36,121 bases of DNA from Polaromonas sp. AET17H-212 (GTDB lineage: Bacteria > Pseudomonadota > Gammaproteobacteria > Burkholderiales > Burkholderiaceae_C). The stretch spans positions 1 to 36,121 of the forward strand of contig NZ_NBZW01000035.1 in the NCBI RefSeq assembly GCF_002379085.1, in the 5' to 3' direction. Positions 10,565 to 20,238 of this stretch are shown here, in pieces. The position numbers and the translations under genes were made by a program. Positions within the stretch are counted from its first letter, which is position 1, and each line of letters starts with the position of its first letter. Under the pieces are notes generated by a model. That model saw nothing but the letters and a program-made list of their open reading frames with translations. It was not told the DNA's origin and made no database searches.

Positions 10565-11959
10565 TCACTGCGGCGGATCCCGGTATTCGACGTAGGCGCG
10601 GCCACGTACTTCCTGCGCCCAGGCACTGTAGGCCTCTTCGAACTTTTTCTCGCGCAGCGAAGCACGCACGATTTCACGCTGCTCGCGCGGGGACAGCTTG
10701 GTGTTGCGCCGCTCCAGCACCTGGATCAGGTGAACGCCGAAACGCGACACGACGGGATCCCCGACCTGGCCGGGCGCGAGGCTGTTCATGCGCTCCTCAA
10801 ACTCGGGCACAAACTGGCCGGGGCCGGCCCAGCCGAGGTCGCCGCCGTCCTTGGCCGAGGCGTCCTGGCTGTGCTCGCGGGCCAGCGCGGCAAAGTCGGC
10901 CTGTCCGGCAGCAATGCGTTTCCGGAAATCGGCCAGCCGCGCGACGGCGGCCGCCTCGCCAAGCTGGGCCGTGGGGCGCAGCAGGATATGACGGGCGCGG
11001 GTTTCCGCCACCGTGGTTGCCGGCATACCGGCGCGTTTTCGCTCCAGCACCTTGAGCACGTGAAAACCGGCACCACTGCGCACCGGCCCGACGATACCCC
11101 CGACCGGTACATTTTTCGTGGTGTCGATAAAAAGCTCCGGGTAGCGGTCGGCAGGGCGCAAGCCCATCTGGCCGTCGGCGCTGCGCCCCGGCGCGGTGGA
11201 GAACTCGCTCACCAGCGCGGTAAAGTCCGTCCCGCTGCGCGCACGTTCTGCCGCCAGCTGTGCCCTGGCCTGCAGACTGGCGACCTGGGCCGGGGTGGCG
11301 TTTTCGGGAACGGTCACCAGGATCTGCGCGAGGTTGATCTCCTGCCCGGCGGGGTCAGCCCCGGTGGCCTGCTCGCGAATGAACTGCTCCACTTCCTGGT
11401 CACTGACCTTGGCCTGGGACTCGAGTTCGCGCTCCCGGATCCGGGTCAGCAGGATTTCGTTGCGAAGGTCGGCGCGGAACTGGGCAAAAACCAGCCCCTG
11501 GGCGGCCACGCGCTGACGCAGCTCCTCGACGGACACCTGGTTTTGCCGGGCGACATTGAGCACCGCCTCGTCCACCATGGCCTCGCTGACCTGCACCCCC
11601 AGTTCCTTGGCCAGCTGCAGTTGTGTGCGCTCCACGATGATGCGTTCGAGCAGCAGCCGTGCCAGCTCGTTTTTGGGCGGCAGCGCCGTGCCTTGCTGCG
11701 CCATCTGCTGCTCAGTGCGCAATATGCGCGCACGCACCTCGTTGTTGGTAATGGGCTCGGAGTTGACCACGGCCACGATGTAGTCGGCCTGCCGTTGTAC
11801 ACCCGCGGCCTTACCCAGGGTGCCCAGACCGGGCACCCGCAGCTGGCCGGGCGGCCGCAAGACCTGGGCCTGCGCGGAAAAGGCGGGCAAGCCAAGCACC
11901 AGCGCCAGCGCGGCAGCGGCGCGAAAGCCAGGACGGGGGAGAAAACTGGATTTAGTCAT
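10565..11959 (-). CDS. surA: Periplasmic chaperone / peptidyl-prolyl isomerase SurA
   Basis: A 464-residue protein with a signal peptide (residues 1 to about 32, ending FSAQAQ), a SurA N-terminal domain (DYIVAVVNSEPITNNEVRARI and onward) and two parvulin PpiC domains (about 208-310 and 320-425; FSTAPGRSADGQMGLR and HSQDASAKDGGDLGWAGPGQ). It escorts unfolded outer-membrane proteins, including LptD, across the periplasm. The ATG overlaps the end of lptD by 8 bp, suggesting translational coupling. Confidence 0.96.
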   Translation of the reverse strand: MTKSSFLPRPGFRAAAALALVLGLPAFSAQAQVLRPPGQLRVPGLGTLGKAAGVQRQADYIVAVVNSEPITNNEVRARILRTEQQMAQQGTALPPKNELARLLLERIIVERTQLQLAKELGVQVSEAMVDEAVLNVARQNQVSVEELRQRVAAQGLVFAQFRADLRNEILLTRIRERELESQAKVSDQEVEQFIREQATGADPAGQEINLAQILVTVPENATPAQVASLQARAQLAAERARSGTDFTALVSEFSTAPGRSADGQMGLRPADRYPELFIDTTKNVPVGGIVGPVRSGAGFHVLKVLERKRAGMPATTVAETRARHILLRPTAQLGEAAAVARLADFRKRIAAGQADFAALAREHSQDASAKDGGDLGWAGPGQFVPEFEERMNSLAPGQVGDPVVSRFGVHLIQVLERRNTKLSPREQREIVRASLREKKFEEAYSAWAQEVRGRAYVEYRDPPQ

Positions 11960-14432
11960 AGTTGGTAAAGCGGCTGGGTGTCGAGCCCTGCTCTCGCAGG
12001 TACTGGTAACGCGGGATGTTGGCTTTGAGGGTTTTCAGGGGATTGGAACCAATGCGCGAGAAACCGACGAATTCCAGCTGGAACAGGATACGCGTGTTGT
12101 TGGCCTTGGATGAAGAAGCCGCCAGAGCCGTACCAAGCTGGGTCCGCTCCAGCACCACGCGGCCTATCCAGCAGCAGCCGTCGTATTCAATGCCCAGCAC
12201 CATGTCCACAAATTTCTTGTCGGGCACGCTGTAGTTCAAGCGACCAACGCTGTACCAGCGACCGGCGCCCTGGCCACGCCCGGCACCCAGGTCCTTGCCT
12301 TTGTCGCCCCACAGATCATTGATCGGCCATTGCCAGCCCACATCAAACTGCTCACTGACATTGCGCTGGCGACGGTAGGCCGCACTGATCACGCGGTAAT
12401 TGCCCGGGTTGTAGCGGGCACCCACCGTCGAACGCTGGGAAATACTGGTCTTCGGGTTGTACTGGACCGTGCTGTCCAGCGACCAGGCTTTTGTCAAGTT
12501 CACGGAGCCGCCGAACAACAGGTCGCTGAAACGATCCGTCACTGGTGCGCCCCCGGGCAAGGTGACCAGCTGGTCCTTGAACCGCAGGCGCTGGGCCACG
12601 CCCACACGCAAGGCCTCGGCGCCGGTCTCCGGCTCCAGCAGGCGCGAAGTCAGGCCCAGCGTCAGCAGGTTGGAATCCGAGATGCGGTCGTTGCCAACAA
12701 AGGCATTTTCAGTGAACACCGTCGCGAAATTGAAGTCGTTGGCGCCCGAGTCGTAGTTGGGCAGAAAACGCTGGTCGCGATAGGGCGTGTTCACATAAAA
12801 CGCGCGCGGCTCCAGGGTCTGGGTGTAGGCTCGCCCGAAAAAACTGGTCTCGCGCTCGAAGGTCAGCCCGCTGTCCAGGCTGAAGGTCGGCACCGTGCGC
12901 GAGACTGATCGCGCACCGTTGACCAATGGGTCGTCAAACTGGTAGGTGGTGGCATTGAGCATCAGCTTGGGTGTGATGTATCCCCCGGGGAGGATCCAGG
13001 GCCGGCTGATCTGTGCCAGAGCAAACGCGCGGTTGGCATTGGGCTGCCCGGTCAGCCGTCGGTCCGACTCAAAACGGGTGTAGTCCGTGCTGATGGAATA
13101 ATCCAGCCCCGTCAGCCCGCCCACAGTCACATTGACGCGGGTGTAGGCGGCGGTGAGTTGCGGCATGCGGTCATAAGGCGGCACGATGGGCGAGTTCACA
13201 TCCTGCAGGGTTTGCCACTTGAGCGTCCGCAACGTGGTCGAAAAATAGCCGCGCCCCCAGATGAGGCTGGCGTCGCTGGGCAGCAGCCGTTGGGTCAACA
13301 AGGTACTTGCGCCCGCGCTGCCAAACCCTGAAAAATCGCGCCAGTAGTTGTCGTCGCTGACCCGGTTCAGGTTGAGGTTGAGGCCTACCCCGCCAATTGC
13401 CGGTATGCCTGAGCTGAAACTCCCACTATGCAGGTAGTTGTAAGACCAGCGGTTGCGGTTGCGCAGCTGGTCATTGGGCAGCAAGCTGGCGCGCAATTCA
13501 CCCTTGTAGCCGCGCTCCAGATAACGAAACTCGCCGGCCAGGTCCACGCCGCGCTTGCTCATCAAGGTCGGCGAGAAGGTGGCATCGCGATTCGGCGCAA
13601 TATCAAAATAATAGGGCACGGTCACGGCCGTGCCACTGAGACTGTCGATCGCCAGCGTCGGCGGCAACACACCCGACTTGCGCTTGTCACTGAGCGGAAA
13701 GCTGAAGGTGGGCGCCGCCAGGATCGGCACATTCATGAAGCGCAAGACACCGCCCGAGGCCTCGCCGACGTCGGCTTCCCGGTCGAGCTTGAGTGTCGTG
13801 GCGTTGACGATCCACGCCGGCATCCAGCTCGGACCCTCGCCGCGCTGGCAGGTGGTGAAGGTGGCGTTGTGCGCCACCAGGCGCTTGTCGTCCAGGAAGT
13901 CGATGCGGTCGGCTGCGCCATAACCGTCGTTCTGCAAAAACCGGTAATCCGGCGTCAGGAAAAAGCCCTCGAAGGTATCGAGCTTGATTTCCAGCTCCGG
14001 TCCGTTGTACAGGTTGCCCGAGCTGTTGACGCGCACATTGCCCCGGGCCTTGACGACATCGGTCGGCTGGTCGTACTCGATCCGGTCGGCGCGTATCGCC
14101 GAGCCGCCGCGGCGTAGCTCAGCTTCCCCGTCAACCACGGTTTCGAGATCCGGACGGCCCGACACGCGGTTGCCAAACACAAAGGTCGGCAGTTCGATGC
14201 CCGGGCCGCCTGGCGGCTGCTCGGCCAGCATGGACGAGCTCCTGAGCAGCACCGGCACGCCATCACTGGTTTTTACACCCGGCAGTTCCTGCGCCGGCCC
14301 GGAAGCCGTCGCAGGACTTTGGGCGTAAGCCGGCCCGCCATGCCCCAGGCCCAGCATGGTGCAGGACACAAGGCTGAGGACGGCATGGGCGACCGGAGAA
14401 TGAATAAAACGCGAGCGGGATGCGCGATGCAT
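11952..14432 (-). CDS. lptD: LPS-assembly protein LptD
   Basis: An 826-residue outer-membrane protein that, with LptE, inserts lipopolysaccharide into the outer leaflet. It has a signal peptide (about residues 1-38, ending GGPAYAQ), an OstA/LptA-like periplasmic domain (AIRADRIEYDQPTDVVKARGNVRV) and a large C-terminal beta-barrel. A cysteine in TTCQRGEGPSW and the paired cysteines in YDGCCWIGRVVLERT match the conserved disulfide-forming positions near the N-domain and C-terminus. The coding region starts at an ATG at 14432, 109 bp from the divergent amgK. Its overlap with surA places substrate and chaperone in one transcript. Confidence 0.96.
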   Translation of the reverse strand: MHRASRSRFIHSPVAHAVLSLVSCTMLGLGHGGPAYAQSPATASGPAQELPGVKTSDGVPVLLRSSSMLAEQPPGGPGIELPTFVFGNRVSGRPDLETVVDGEAELRRGGSAIRADRIEYDQPTDVVKARGNVRVNSSGNLYNGPELEIKLDTFEGFFLTPDYRFLQNDGYGAADRIDFLDDKRLVAHNATFTTCQRGEGPSWMPAWIVNATTLKLDREADVGEASGGVLRFMNVPILAAPTFSFPLSDKRKSGVLPPTLAIDSLSGTAVTVPYYFDIAPNRDATFSPTLMSKRGVDLAGEFRYLERGYKGELRASLLPNDQLRNRNRWSYNYLHSGSFSSGIPAIGGVGLNLNLNRVSDDNYWRDFSGFGSAGASTLLTQRLLPSDASLIWGRGYFSTTLRTLKWQTLQDVNSPIVPPYDRMPQLTAAYTRVNVTVGGLTGLDYSISTDYTRFESDRRLTGQPNANRAFALAQISRPWILPGGYITPKLMLNATTYQFDDPLVNGARSVSRTVPTFSLDSGLTFERETSFFGRAYTQTLEPRAFYVNTPYRDQRFLPNYDSGANDFNFATVFTENAFVGNDRISDSNLLTLGLTSRLLEPETGAEALRVGVAQRLRFKDQLVTLPGGAPVTDRFSDLLFGGSVNLTKAWSLDSTVQYNPKTSISQRSTVGARYNPGNYRVISAAYRRQRNVSEQFDVGWQWPINDLWGDKGKDLGAGRGQGAGRWYSVGRLNYSVPDKKFVDMVLGIEYDGCCWIGRVVLERTQLGTALAASSSKANNTRILFQLEFVGFSRIGSNPLKTLKANIPRYQYLREQGSTPSRFTNYD

Positions 14433-14541
14433 CGGAAGTATGAGATAAACCCGTTTGTGAAAGCTGGCCCGATTATCCTATGCCCACCCGACCCTTTCCC
14501 CATCTTTTGATGTATCCGTTTGACGCAGGCCGAAAGACCGC

Positions 14542-15615
14542 ATGACCGAATCCCCCCTTGTCTGGCCGGATGCCACCCGCGCCGGCGCTTTTTCCGCCTG
14601 GCTGCAGGCCCATGCGCCCGCCCACGGCCTGCTGCCTGAGACGGTACAGCCCGCCTCGGCCGACGCCAGTTTTCGCCGCTATTTCCGGGTGCACACCGCC
14701 GACGGCGGCAGCTGCATCATCATGGACGCCCCGCCGGCCCAAGAGGACTGCGCGCCTTTTGTCAAGGTCGCCGACCTGATGGCCGGCGCCGGGCTGAACG
14801 CGCCACGCGTGCTGGCCTGGGACCAGGCCCAGGGCTTCATGCTGCTGAGTGACCTGGGCGCCCGGACCATGCTCGAGGTGATCGAGCAGCAGCCCGAAGC
14901 CAACAAGGCCCAGCGCGCCTACGACCTGTACCGGGAGGCGGTCGACGCGCTGGTCCGCTGGCAACTGGCGTCCAGGCCCGACGTCCTGCCGCCCTACGAT
15001 GACGCCCTGCTGGCACGTGAGCTGGCGCTGTTTCCCGACTGGTATGTGGAAAAACACCGCGGCATCACCATCGACAGCACCCTGCGCGGCAAGCTCGACG
15101 GCCTGTTTGCGCAGATCAAGGCCAGCAACCTGCAGTCGCTGGGCGGCGCCCGGGTGTTTGTGCACCGCGACTTCATGCCGCGCAACCTGATGGTTCCGGA
15201 AAGCGGCGAGCCGCGGCTCGGCGTACTGGACTTCCAGGATGCGGTTTACGGGCCCATCACCTACGACATCGCCAGCCTGATGCGCGACGCCTTCATCAGC
15301 TGGCCGGAAGACTTCGTGCTCGAGATCACCGTGCGTTACTGGGAGCAGGCGCGCAAGGCCGGCCTGCCCGTGGGGGAGGATTTCGGCGAGTTCTACCGGG
15401 CGGTGGAATGGATGGGGCTGCAGCGCCACCTCAAGATTCTTGGCATTTTTGCGCGCCTGACCCTGCGCGACGGCAAGCCGAAATACCTGGCCGACACGCC
15501 ACGCTTCATCACTTACGCCCGTGCCACCTGTGCCCGCTACCGCCAACTCGGGCCGCTGATGGTCTTGCTCGACGAGATTGAAGGCAACGAAACCCGGGTG
15601 GGCTACACGTTTTGA
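14542..15615 (+). CDS. amgK: N-acetylmuramate/N-acetylglucosamine kinase (AmgK-type phosphotransferase)
   Basis: A 357-residue aminoglycoside-phosphotransferase-fold kinase. The catalytic loop VHRDFMPRNLM contains Asp210 and the metal-binding LDFQDA contains Asp230; ADASFRRYFRV near residue 40 is typical of AmgK. The enzyme phosphorylates MurNAc (and GlcNAc) at the anomeric position, feeding MurU in cell-wall sugar salvage. Divergent placement next to lptD is the usual neighbourhood of amgK in beta- and gammaproteobacteria, but murU, usually directly downstream, is at 2494 here. No strong ribosome binding site is visible. Confidence 0.88.
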   Translation: MTESPLVWPDATRAGAFSAWLQAHAPAHGLLPETVQPASADASFRRYFRVHTADGGSCIIMDAPPAQEDCAPFVKVADLMAGAGLNAPRVLAWDQAQGFMLLSDLGARTMLEVIEQQPEANKAQRAYDLYREAVDALVRWQLASRPDVLPPYDDALLARELALFPDWYVEKHRGITIDSTLRGKLDGLFAQIKASNLQSLGGARVFVHRDFMPRNLMVPESGEPRLGVLDFQDAVYGPITYDIASLMRDAFISWPEDFVLEITVRYWEQARKAGLPVGEDFGEFYRAVEWMGLQRHLKILGIFARLTLRDGKPKYLADTPRFITYARATCARYRQLGPLMVLLDEIEGNETRVGYTF

Positions 15616-15712
15616 GTCTTTCGTTCAATGCCAAAACAGGTCCCGCCCCTTTGTTTATAAGCGCCGACAGCCATCTATTTCATAGCAACATGCAAGCGCT
15701 GGAGGGCCGGCC

Positions 15713-16450
15713 ATGACGGCCCGCTTCTACGCCGACCTGCCGCTGCGCACCGGCGACTCGCTGGCCCTGCCCGAGCGCGCCGCGCGCCACGTGCAGGTGC
15801 TGCGCCTGCAACCCGGCGACCTGATCACGCTGTTCAACAGCCAGGGCGGCGAGTTCCAGGCGACGATTGAACGCATGGGCCGCAGCGACGTGCAGGTGCA
15901 GGTCGCCGCCCACAGCAACGTGGAGCGCGAAACCCGCCGCGCCGTGCACCTGGCCGTGGGCATGCCGGCCAACGAGCGCATGGACTGGCTGGTCGAAAAG
16001 GCCAGCGAACTCGGTGCCGCCAGCATCACGCCGCTGATGGCCGAACGCTCGGTGCTGCGCCTCAAGGGTGAACGCGCCGACAAAAAGGTCGCGCACTGGC
16101 AGGGCGTCGCCATCGCCGCCTGTGAACAGTGCGGCCGCAACCGGCTGCCGCCGGTGCACGCGGTCGACACGCTCAGCGACTGGCTGGCCGCCCTGCCGCC
16201 CGCCGCGTCGGCCGCGCCCAGGCTGCTGCTGTCGCTGCGCGCCGGCACACAGCCGCTGGCGCAAGCCCTGGCCGCCTGTGACAGCGCGACCCCCGTGACC
16301 CTGCTCAGCGGCCCCGAAGGCGGCCTGAGCCCGGCCGAAGAAGAGGCCGCGCTGGCCCACGGCTTTCTGCCGGTCACCCTGGGCCCGCGCGTGCTGCGCG
16401 CCGAAACCGCGCCGCTGGCCTGTCTGGCGCTGCTCACATTGGATGCCTGA
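15713..16450 (+). CDS. rsmE: 16S rRNA (uracil1498-N3)-methyltransferase
   Basis: A 245-residue SPOUT methyltransferase that methylates U1498 of 16S rRNA. The N-terminal PUA-like part includes RFYADLPL and RAARHVQVLRLQPGD; the trefoil-knot SAM site is visible as LLSGPEGGLSPAEEEAA and LGPRVLRAETAPL. The ATG at 15713 follows a GGAGGG site by about 7 bases. The MFS gene starts 3 bp after its stop, so the two are translated from one message. The 97-bp spacer after amgK contains a dispersed repeat-like CTATTTCATAGC at about 15675. Confidence 0.95.
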   Translation: MTARFYADLPLRTGDSLALPERAARHVQVLRLQPGDLITLFNSQGGEFQATIERMGRSDVQVQVAAHSNVERETRRAVHLAVGMPANERMDWLVEKASELGAASITPLMAERSVLRLKGERADKKVAHWQGVAIAACEQCGRNRLPPVHAVDTLSDWLAALPPAASAAPRLLLSLRAGTQPLAQALAACDSATPVTLLSGPEGGLSPAEEEAALAHGFLPVTLGPRVLRAETAPLACLALLTLDA

Positions 16451-16453
16451 ACC

Positions 16454-17623
16454 ATGAACCGCAACCTCTGGCTGCTGGCCATCTGCCAAGGCCTGTTCCT
16501 CACCAACAACGTCACCTTCATCGCCATCAACGGCTTGGTCGGGCTGGCCCTGGCGCCGCTCGGCTGGATGGCCACCCTGCCGGTCATGGGGTATGTCGTG
16601 GGCGGGGCGCTGTCAACCGGCATCGTCGCGCGCACGCAGAAGCGCTTCGGCCGCAAGACCTCGTTCCAGCTCGGGCTGGTCGTGGCGGTGCTGTCGGCGC
16701 TGCTGTGCTGTTACGCGGCCTACAGCCGGAACTTCTGGCTGCTGGTGGCCGCCACCGTGGTGGCCGGTTATTACAACGCCAATGCCCAGCTCTACCGTTT
16801 TGCCGCGGCCGAACTGGCGCTGCCGGCCTTTCGCGAAAAAGCCGTTTCGCTGGTGATGGCCGGCGGCCTGATCGGTGCCATTGCCGGCCCCAACCTCGCG
16901 GCGGGCACACGCAGCCTGACCGACGTGCCTTTTGCCGGGGCTTACCTGGCGCTGGCTGGCGTGGCCCTGCTGGCCATGGGGCTGCTGGCCTTCGTGCAGT
17001 TTCCGCCGCCGCCGGCCCAACACACGGCCAGCGGCGGCCGGCCGCTGGGCGAGATCATGCGCCAGCCGGTGTTCATCGTCGCGGCCGCCGCCGGCGCGCT
17101 GGGCTTCGGGGTGATGAACCTCCTGATGGCGGCCACGCCGATTGCCATGCAGGTCTGCGGCCTGCCGTTTTCCGACGCGGCACTGGTGCTCGAGTGGCAT
17201 GTGATCGGCATGTTTGCGCCCGGCTTTTTCACCGGCCACCTGATCAAGCGTTTTGGCACGCTGCCCATCATGGCGGCGGGGCTGGCACTCAACGTGACCT
17301 GTGTGCTGGTGGCGCTGTCGGGCGTGAACCTGCACCAGTTCCTGATCGCGCTGTTTCTGCTCGGGGTGGGCTGGAACTTCCTGTTCACCGGCAGCACCAC
17401 GCTGGCCCTGAGCGCCTACCGCCCCGAGGAAAAAGACAAGGCGCAAGGCGCGCTCAATTTTTGCGTGTTCGCGGTGCTGGCGCTGTCCTCGCTGGCCTCC
17501 GGCGTGTTGGTCACCACGCAGGGCTGGACGCTGCTGAACCTCGGTTCCCTGTTGCCGCTGGGGCTGACCGGTGCCGCGCTGGTCTGGCTGGCGCTGCAGC
17601 GGCGGGGCCGCATCGCCGCCTGA
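16454..17623 (+). CDS. Major facilitator superfamily transporter, substrate unknown
   Basis: A 389-residue hydrophobic protein with about 12 predicted membrane segments in two six-helix halves, separated by a short charged loop around residues 180-200 (PPPAQHTASGGRPLGEI). The cytoplasmic loop ARTQKRFGRKTSF between helices 2 and 3 resembles the MFS motif A region. Nothing identifies the substrate. It begins 3 bp after rsmE, and this pairing gives no functional clue. Confidence 0.88.
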   Translation: MNRNLWLLAICQGLFLTNNVTFIAINGLVGLALAPLGWMATLPVMGYVVGGALSTGIVARTQKRFGRKTSFQLGLVVAVLSALLCCYAAYSRNFWLLVAATVVAGYYNANAQLYRFAAAELALPAFREKAVSLVMAGGLIGAIAGPNLAAGTRSLTDVPFAGAYLALAGVALLAMGLLAFVQFPPPPAQHTASGGRPLGEIMRQPVFIVAAAAGALGFGVMNLLMAATPIAMQVCGLPFSDAALVLEWHVIGMFAPGFFTGHLIKRFGTLPIMAAGLALNVTCVLVALSGVNLHQFLIALFLLGVGWNFLFTGSTTLALSAYRPEEKDKAQGALNFCVFAVLALSSLASGVLVTTQGWTLLNLGSLLPLGLTGAALVWLALQRRGRIAA

Positions 17624-17626
17624 TAC

Positions 17627-17683
17627 GCTATTGATTCAGGAGCTGCCTGCGCAACCTGGACAAGGGCCGCAGGCCTGTTTTTC
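17627..17683. repeat. Dispersed repeat copy with weak terminator
   Basis: After the MFS stop the sequence reads CGCTATTGATTCAGGAGCTG and CCTGCGC, sharing AGCTGNNTGCGC with 30274-30286. It ends in a short GGCC-GCA-GGCC hairpin followed by TGTTTTTCTT, which could terminate the rsmE-MFS transcript. The stem is only 4-5 bp, so the terminator call is weak. Confidence 0.45.
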
Positions 17684-18583
17684 TTAAAACCGGGCGTCCA
17701 GCCAGGCCTTCAGGCTGGCAAACACCGGCGCCGCGTCCAGCTCGTTGAAAATCTCGTGGTACAGCTCGTCAAAACAGCGCGTGGTCACGACCCTGGCGCC
17801 GCCATTGCTGGCGGCCGCTTCGGCAAAAGCGCGGCTGCCGGCCGGGTTGACCAGCTTGTCGGCGCCGGCATACATCAGCAGCGTCGGTGTGCGCCAGGTG
17901 GCTGCGGCAGCCACTGTCGCCGGCCCGGCGGTCGCAATGAATTTGGCCAGCCGCGCTGAAATCCTGGCATGCACCAGCGGATCGGCCAGGTAGTTGCTGA
18001 CCACCTGCGGGTCATGCGAGATGAACTCGGGCTTGACTCCGTTGTGGACGCGCAGATTGGGGGCAATCGCCGGCAGGGTGGCCAGCAAAAGTTTCTGGAT
18101 CGCATTGAGCCCCGGATCCAGCGCCGGCGAGGACATCACCAAGCCGTCGACCGGGCGCAGCCCGAGCGACACAAAACGGCCCGCCACGAGGCCACCCAAG
18201 CTGTGGCCCAGCAGGATCAGCGGCAGGGGATCGGACGCCGCCGCACCGTCCGCACATGGCAGGCGCAGCGACTGTTGGCGGGTGTCATCGACCACCTCGG
18301 CCAGGTCCTCGAGCAACAGGGTCTCGCTGGCCAGGCCGCCACGCTCGCCGCCCGATTCACCGTGGCCGCGCTGGTCGTAGGCGCGCACCGCAAACCCCCA
18401 GTCCAGCAAGCGGCGCGCCACATGATCGTAGCGAATCGCGTGTTCCCCGAGGCCGTGAACCAACAGCACGACGGCGCGCGGCGGCAGGGTGTCGTCTCCC
18501 TGGCAGGCTTCCATCGACCAATCGTAGATCGCCAGGTTCTCACCGTCACGGGCCGTGAACGGCGCCAGCAGGGGGGGAGTCAT
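17684..18583 (-). CDS. Alpha/beta hydrolase, monoacylglycerol lipase-like
   Basis: A 299-residue serine hydrolase of the Hydrolase_4/lysophospholipase type. Motifs are VVLLVHGLGEH (oxyanion region), YDQRGHGESGG, the nucleophile elbow GHSLGG, the acid in MYAGADKLVNP and the histidine in ELYHEIFNE. The substrate is probably a monoacylglycerol or lysophospholipid, but this is not certain. I chose the ATG at 18583; the frame extends to a TTG at 18598 that would touch the upstream gene. It is 11 bp downstream of the M20 peptidase gene, likely the same operon. Confidence 0.88.
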   Translation of the reverse strand: MTPPLLAPFTARDGENLAIYDWSMEACQGDDTLPPRAVVLLVHGLGEHAIRYDHVARRLLDWGFAVRAYDQRGHGESGGERGGLASETLLLEDLAEVVDDTRQQSLRLPCADGAAASDPLPLILLGHSLGGLVAGRFVSLGLRPVDGLVMSSPALDPGLNAIQKLLLATLPAIAPNLRVHNGVKPEFISHDPQVVSNYLADPLVHARISARLAKFIATAGPATVAAAATWRTPTLLMYAGADKLVNPAGSRAFAEAAASNGGARVVTTRCFDELYHEIFNELDAAPVFASLKAWLDARF

Positions 18584-18594
18584 GGCTGGCCGGT

Positions 18595-20067
18595 TCAAGG
18601 CATGCGCGCGATGACGGACGCCACGGCGGCGGTGATTTTCTTGGCATACGGCACGTGCAGGAATTCGTTCGGACCGTGCGCATTGCTTTTCGGACCCAGC
18701 ACGCCGCAGACCATCATCTGCGCCTTCGGAAAACCCTGGCTCAGCATGTTCATCAGCGGAATCGTGCCGCCCTGGCCGATGGTGCCGCAGGGCGCGCCGT
18801 AATAGGCCTGCGAAGCTTCGTTAAGCGCCTGCTCGAACCAGGGCGAGGTGGTCGGCGCATTCCAGCCGGTAGCGCCGCCGGCGCTTTCAAACGTGACTTT
18901 GGCCTGGTAGGGCGCGTTGTCTTCCAGCAGGGTCTTGAGCTCCTGCACCGCGCCGGCGGCATCGACCAGCGGCGGCAGGCGCAACGAGAGCTTGAAAGCG
19001 GTGTAGGGCCGCAGCACGTTGCCGGCGTTGCCCATTTCGGGAAAACCGTCGGCACCGGTCACGCTCAGCGTCGGTTTCCAGGTGCGGTTCAGCAGGGCCT
19101 CGACCGGGTCGGTGGTGGTCGGCAGCGCAAACGTGGTGGCACCGCCGCAGTCGTAATGGGCCCACGGGAAACGCTTGTAGATCTGGTCGCCCAAAATTTG
19201 CGCAGTGGCCCGCGCCTGCGCCAGCCGTTCGGCCGGGATTTCGCAGTGAAAACTCTGCGGCAGCAGGGTGCCGGTCTTGCTGTCTTCCAGGCGGTCCAGC
19301 ACCTGGCGCATGATGCGAAAGCTCGACGGCACCAGCCCGCTGGCATCGCCCGAATGCACACCTTCGGTGAGGATCTCGACTTTCAGCACGCCGCTGGCCA
19401 TGCCGCGCAGCGAGGTCGTCAGCCAGAGCTGGTCGTAGTTGCCGGCGCCCGAGTCCAGGCAGATCACCAGGCCCACGTCCCCGAGCCGCGTGCGCAAGGC
19501 ATCAACATACGGCAGCAGGTCGTAGGAGCCGCTTTCCTCGCAGGTTTCCACCAGGCCGACGATGCGCGGGTGCGGCACGTTCTGGCTTTTCAGCGCCTGG
19601 ATCGCGGCGATGCTGGCGTACACCGCATAACCGTCGTCGGCGCCGCCGCGGCCGAACAGCTTGCCGTCTTCGTACTTGGGCGTCCAGGGGCCGAGGTCGT
19701 TGCGCCAGCCGGTGAACTCGGGCTGCTTGTCGAGGTGACCGTACATCAAAACGGTTTCCGTGGAACCGGTTTTGGTCGCCGGCACTTCAAAAAACAGCAC
19801 CGATGTGCGGCCTTCCAGGCGAACGATCTCGAGCGTCAGGCCCTCCACCTTCTGCGCTTCCACCCAGGCCGCGGCATTGCGCAGCACGGTCTCGAGGTGG
19901 CCGTGGCCGGCCCAGTCGGCATCAAAGGACGGCGACTTGGCGGGGATGGTGATGTAGTCGGTGATCTGCTTGACGATGTCGCCGTCCCACTGGGCGCTGA
20001 CCTGGGACAGGGCCTGGGTGGCGTCGAGCACGCCGGCGGGAATTTCTCGATGCAGGGGGGCGTTCAT
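18595..20067 (-). CDS. M20-family metallopeptidase (dipeptidase-like)
   Basis: A 490-residue zinc peptidase. Conserved metal-site motifs are MYGHLDKQPE, GRGGADDGYA, LVETCEESGS and the late NAHGPNEFLHVPY; the lid/dimerisation domain lies about 235-400, starting at GVLKVEILTEGVHSGDASG. This architecture fits M20F/CNDP-type dipeptidases; the substrate cannot be told from sequence. An ACGGAG site precedes the ATG. It leads a two-gene unit with the alpha/beta hydrolase. Confidence 0.92.
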   Translation of the reverse strand: MNAPLHREIPAGVLDATQALSQVSAQWDGDIVKQITDYITIPAKSPSFDADWAGHGHLETVLRNAAAWVEAQKVEGLTLEIVRLEGRTSVLFFEVPATKTGSTETVLMYGHLDKQPEFTGWRNDLGPWTPKYEDGKLFGRGGADDGYAVYASIAAIQALKSQNVPHPRIVGLVETCEESGSYDLLPYVDALRTRLGDVGLVICLDSGAGNYDQLWLTTSLRGMASGVLKVEILTEGVHSGDASGLVPSSFRIMRQVLDRLEDSKTGTLLPQSFHCEIPAERLAQARATAQILGDQIYKRFPWAHYDCGGATTFALPTTTDPVEALLNRTWKPTLSVTGADGFPEMGNAGNVLRPYTAFKLSLRLPPLVDAAGAVQELKTLLEDNAPYQAKVTFESAGGATGWNAPTTSPWFEQALNEASQAYYGAPCGTIGQGGTIPLMNMLSQGFPKAQMMVCGVLGPKSNAHGPNEFLHVPYAKKITAAVASVIARMP

Positions 20068-20238
20068 GAATAAACTCCGTAAGAAGGGGTTCAGCGGGAC
20101 GGTCCGGCTGAACTGTCACTGTAACCGTGCTGCGCACATCGTGCCAGGCTGTGCTTCGGGGAATACTGCACGCTGGGGCATTGTCCGGGACCCTGGCGAA
20201 CACGTCATCCCCTGTTTGCGGGAGTAGGGAGTCATGCC

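Noticed and set aside
10061..11968. 635-codon plus-strand open frame
   Set aside because: Antisense to rsmA and surA; the composition is typical of a shadow frame.
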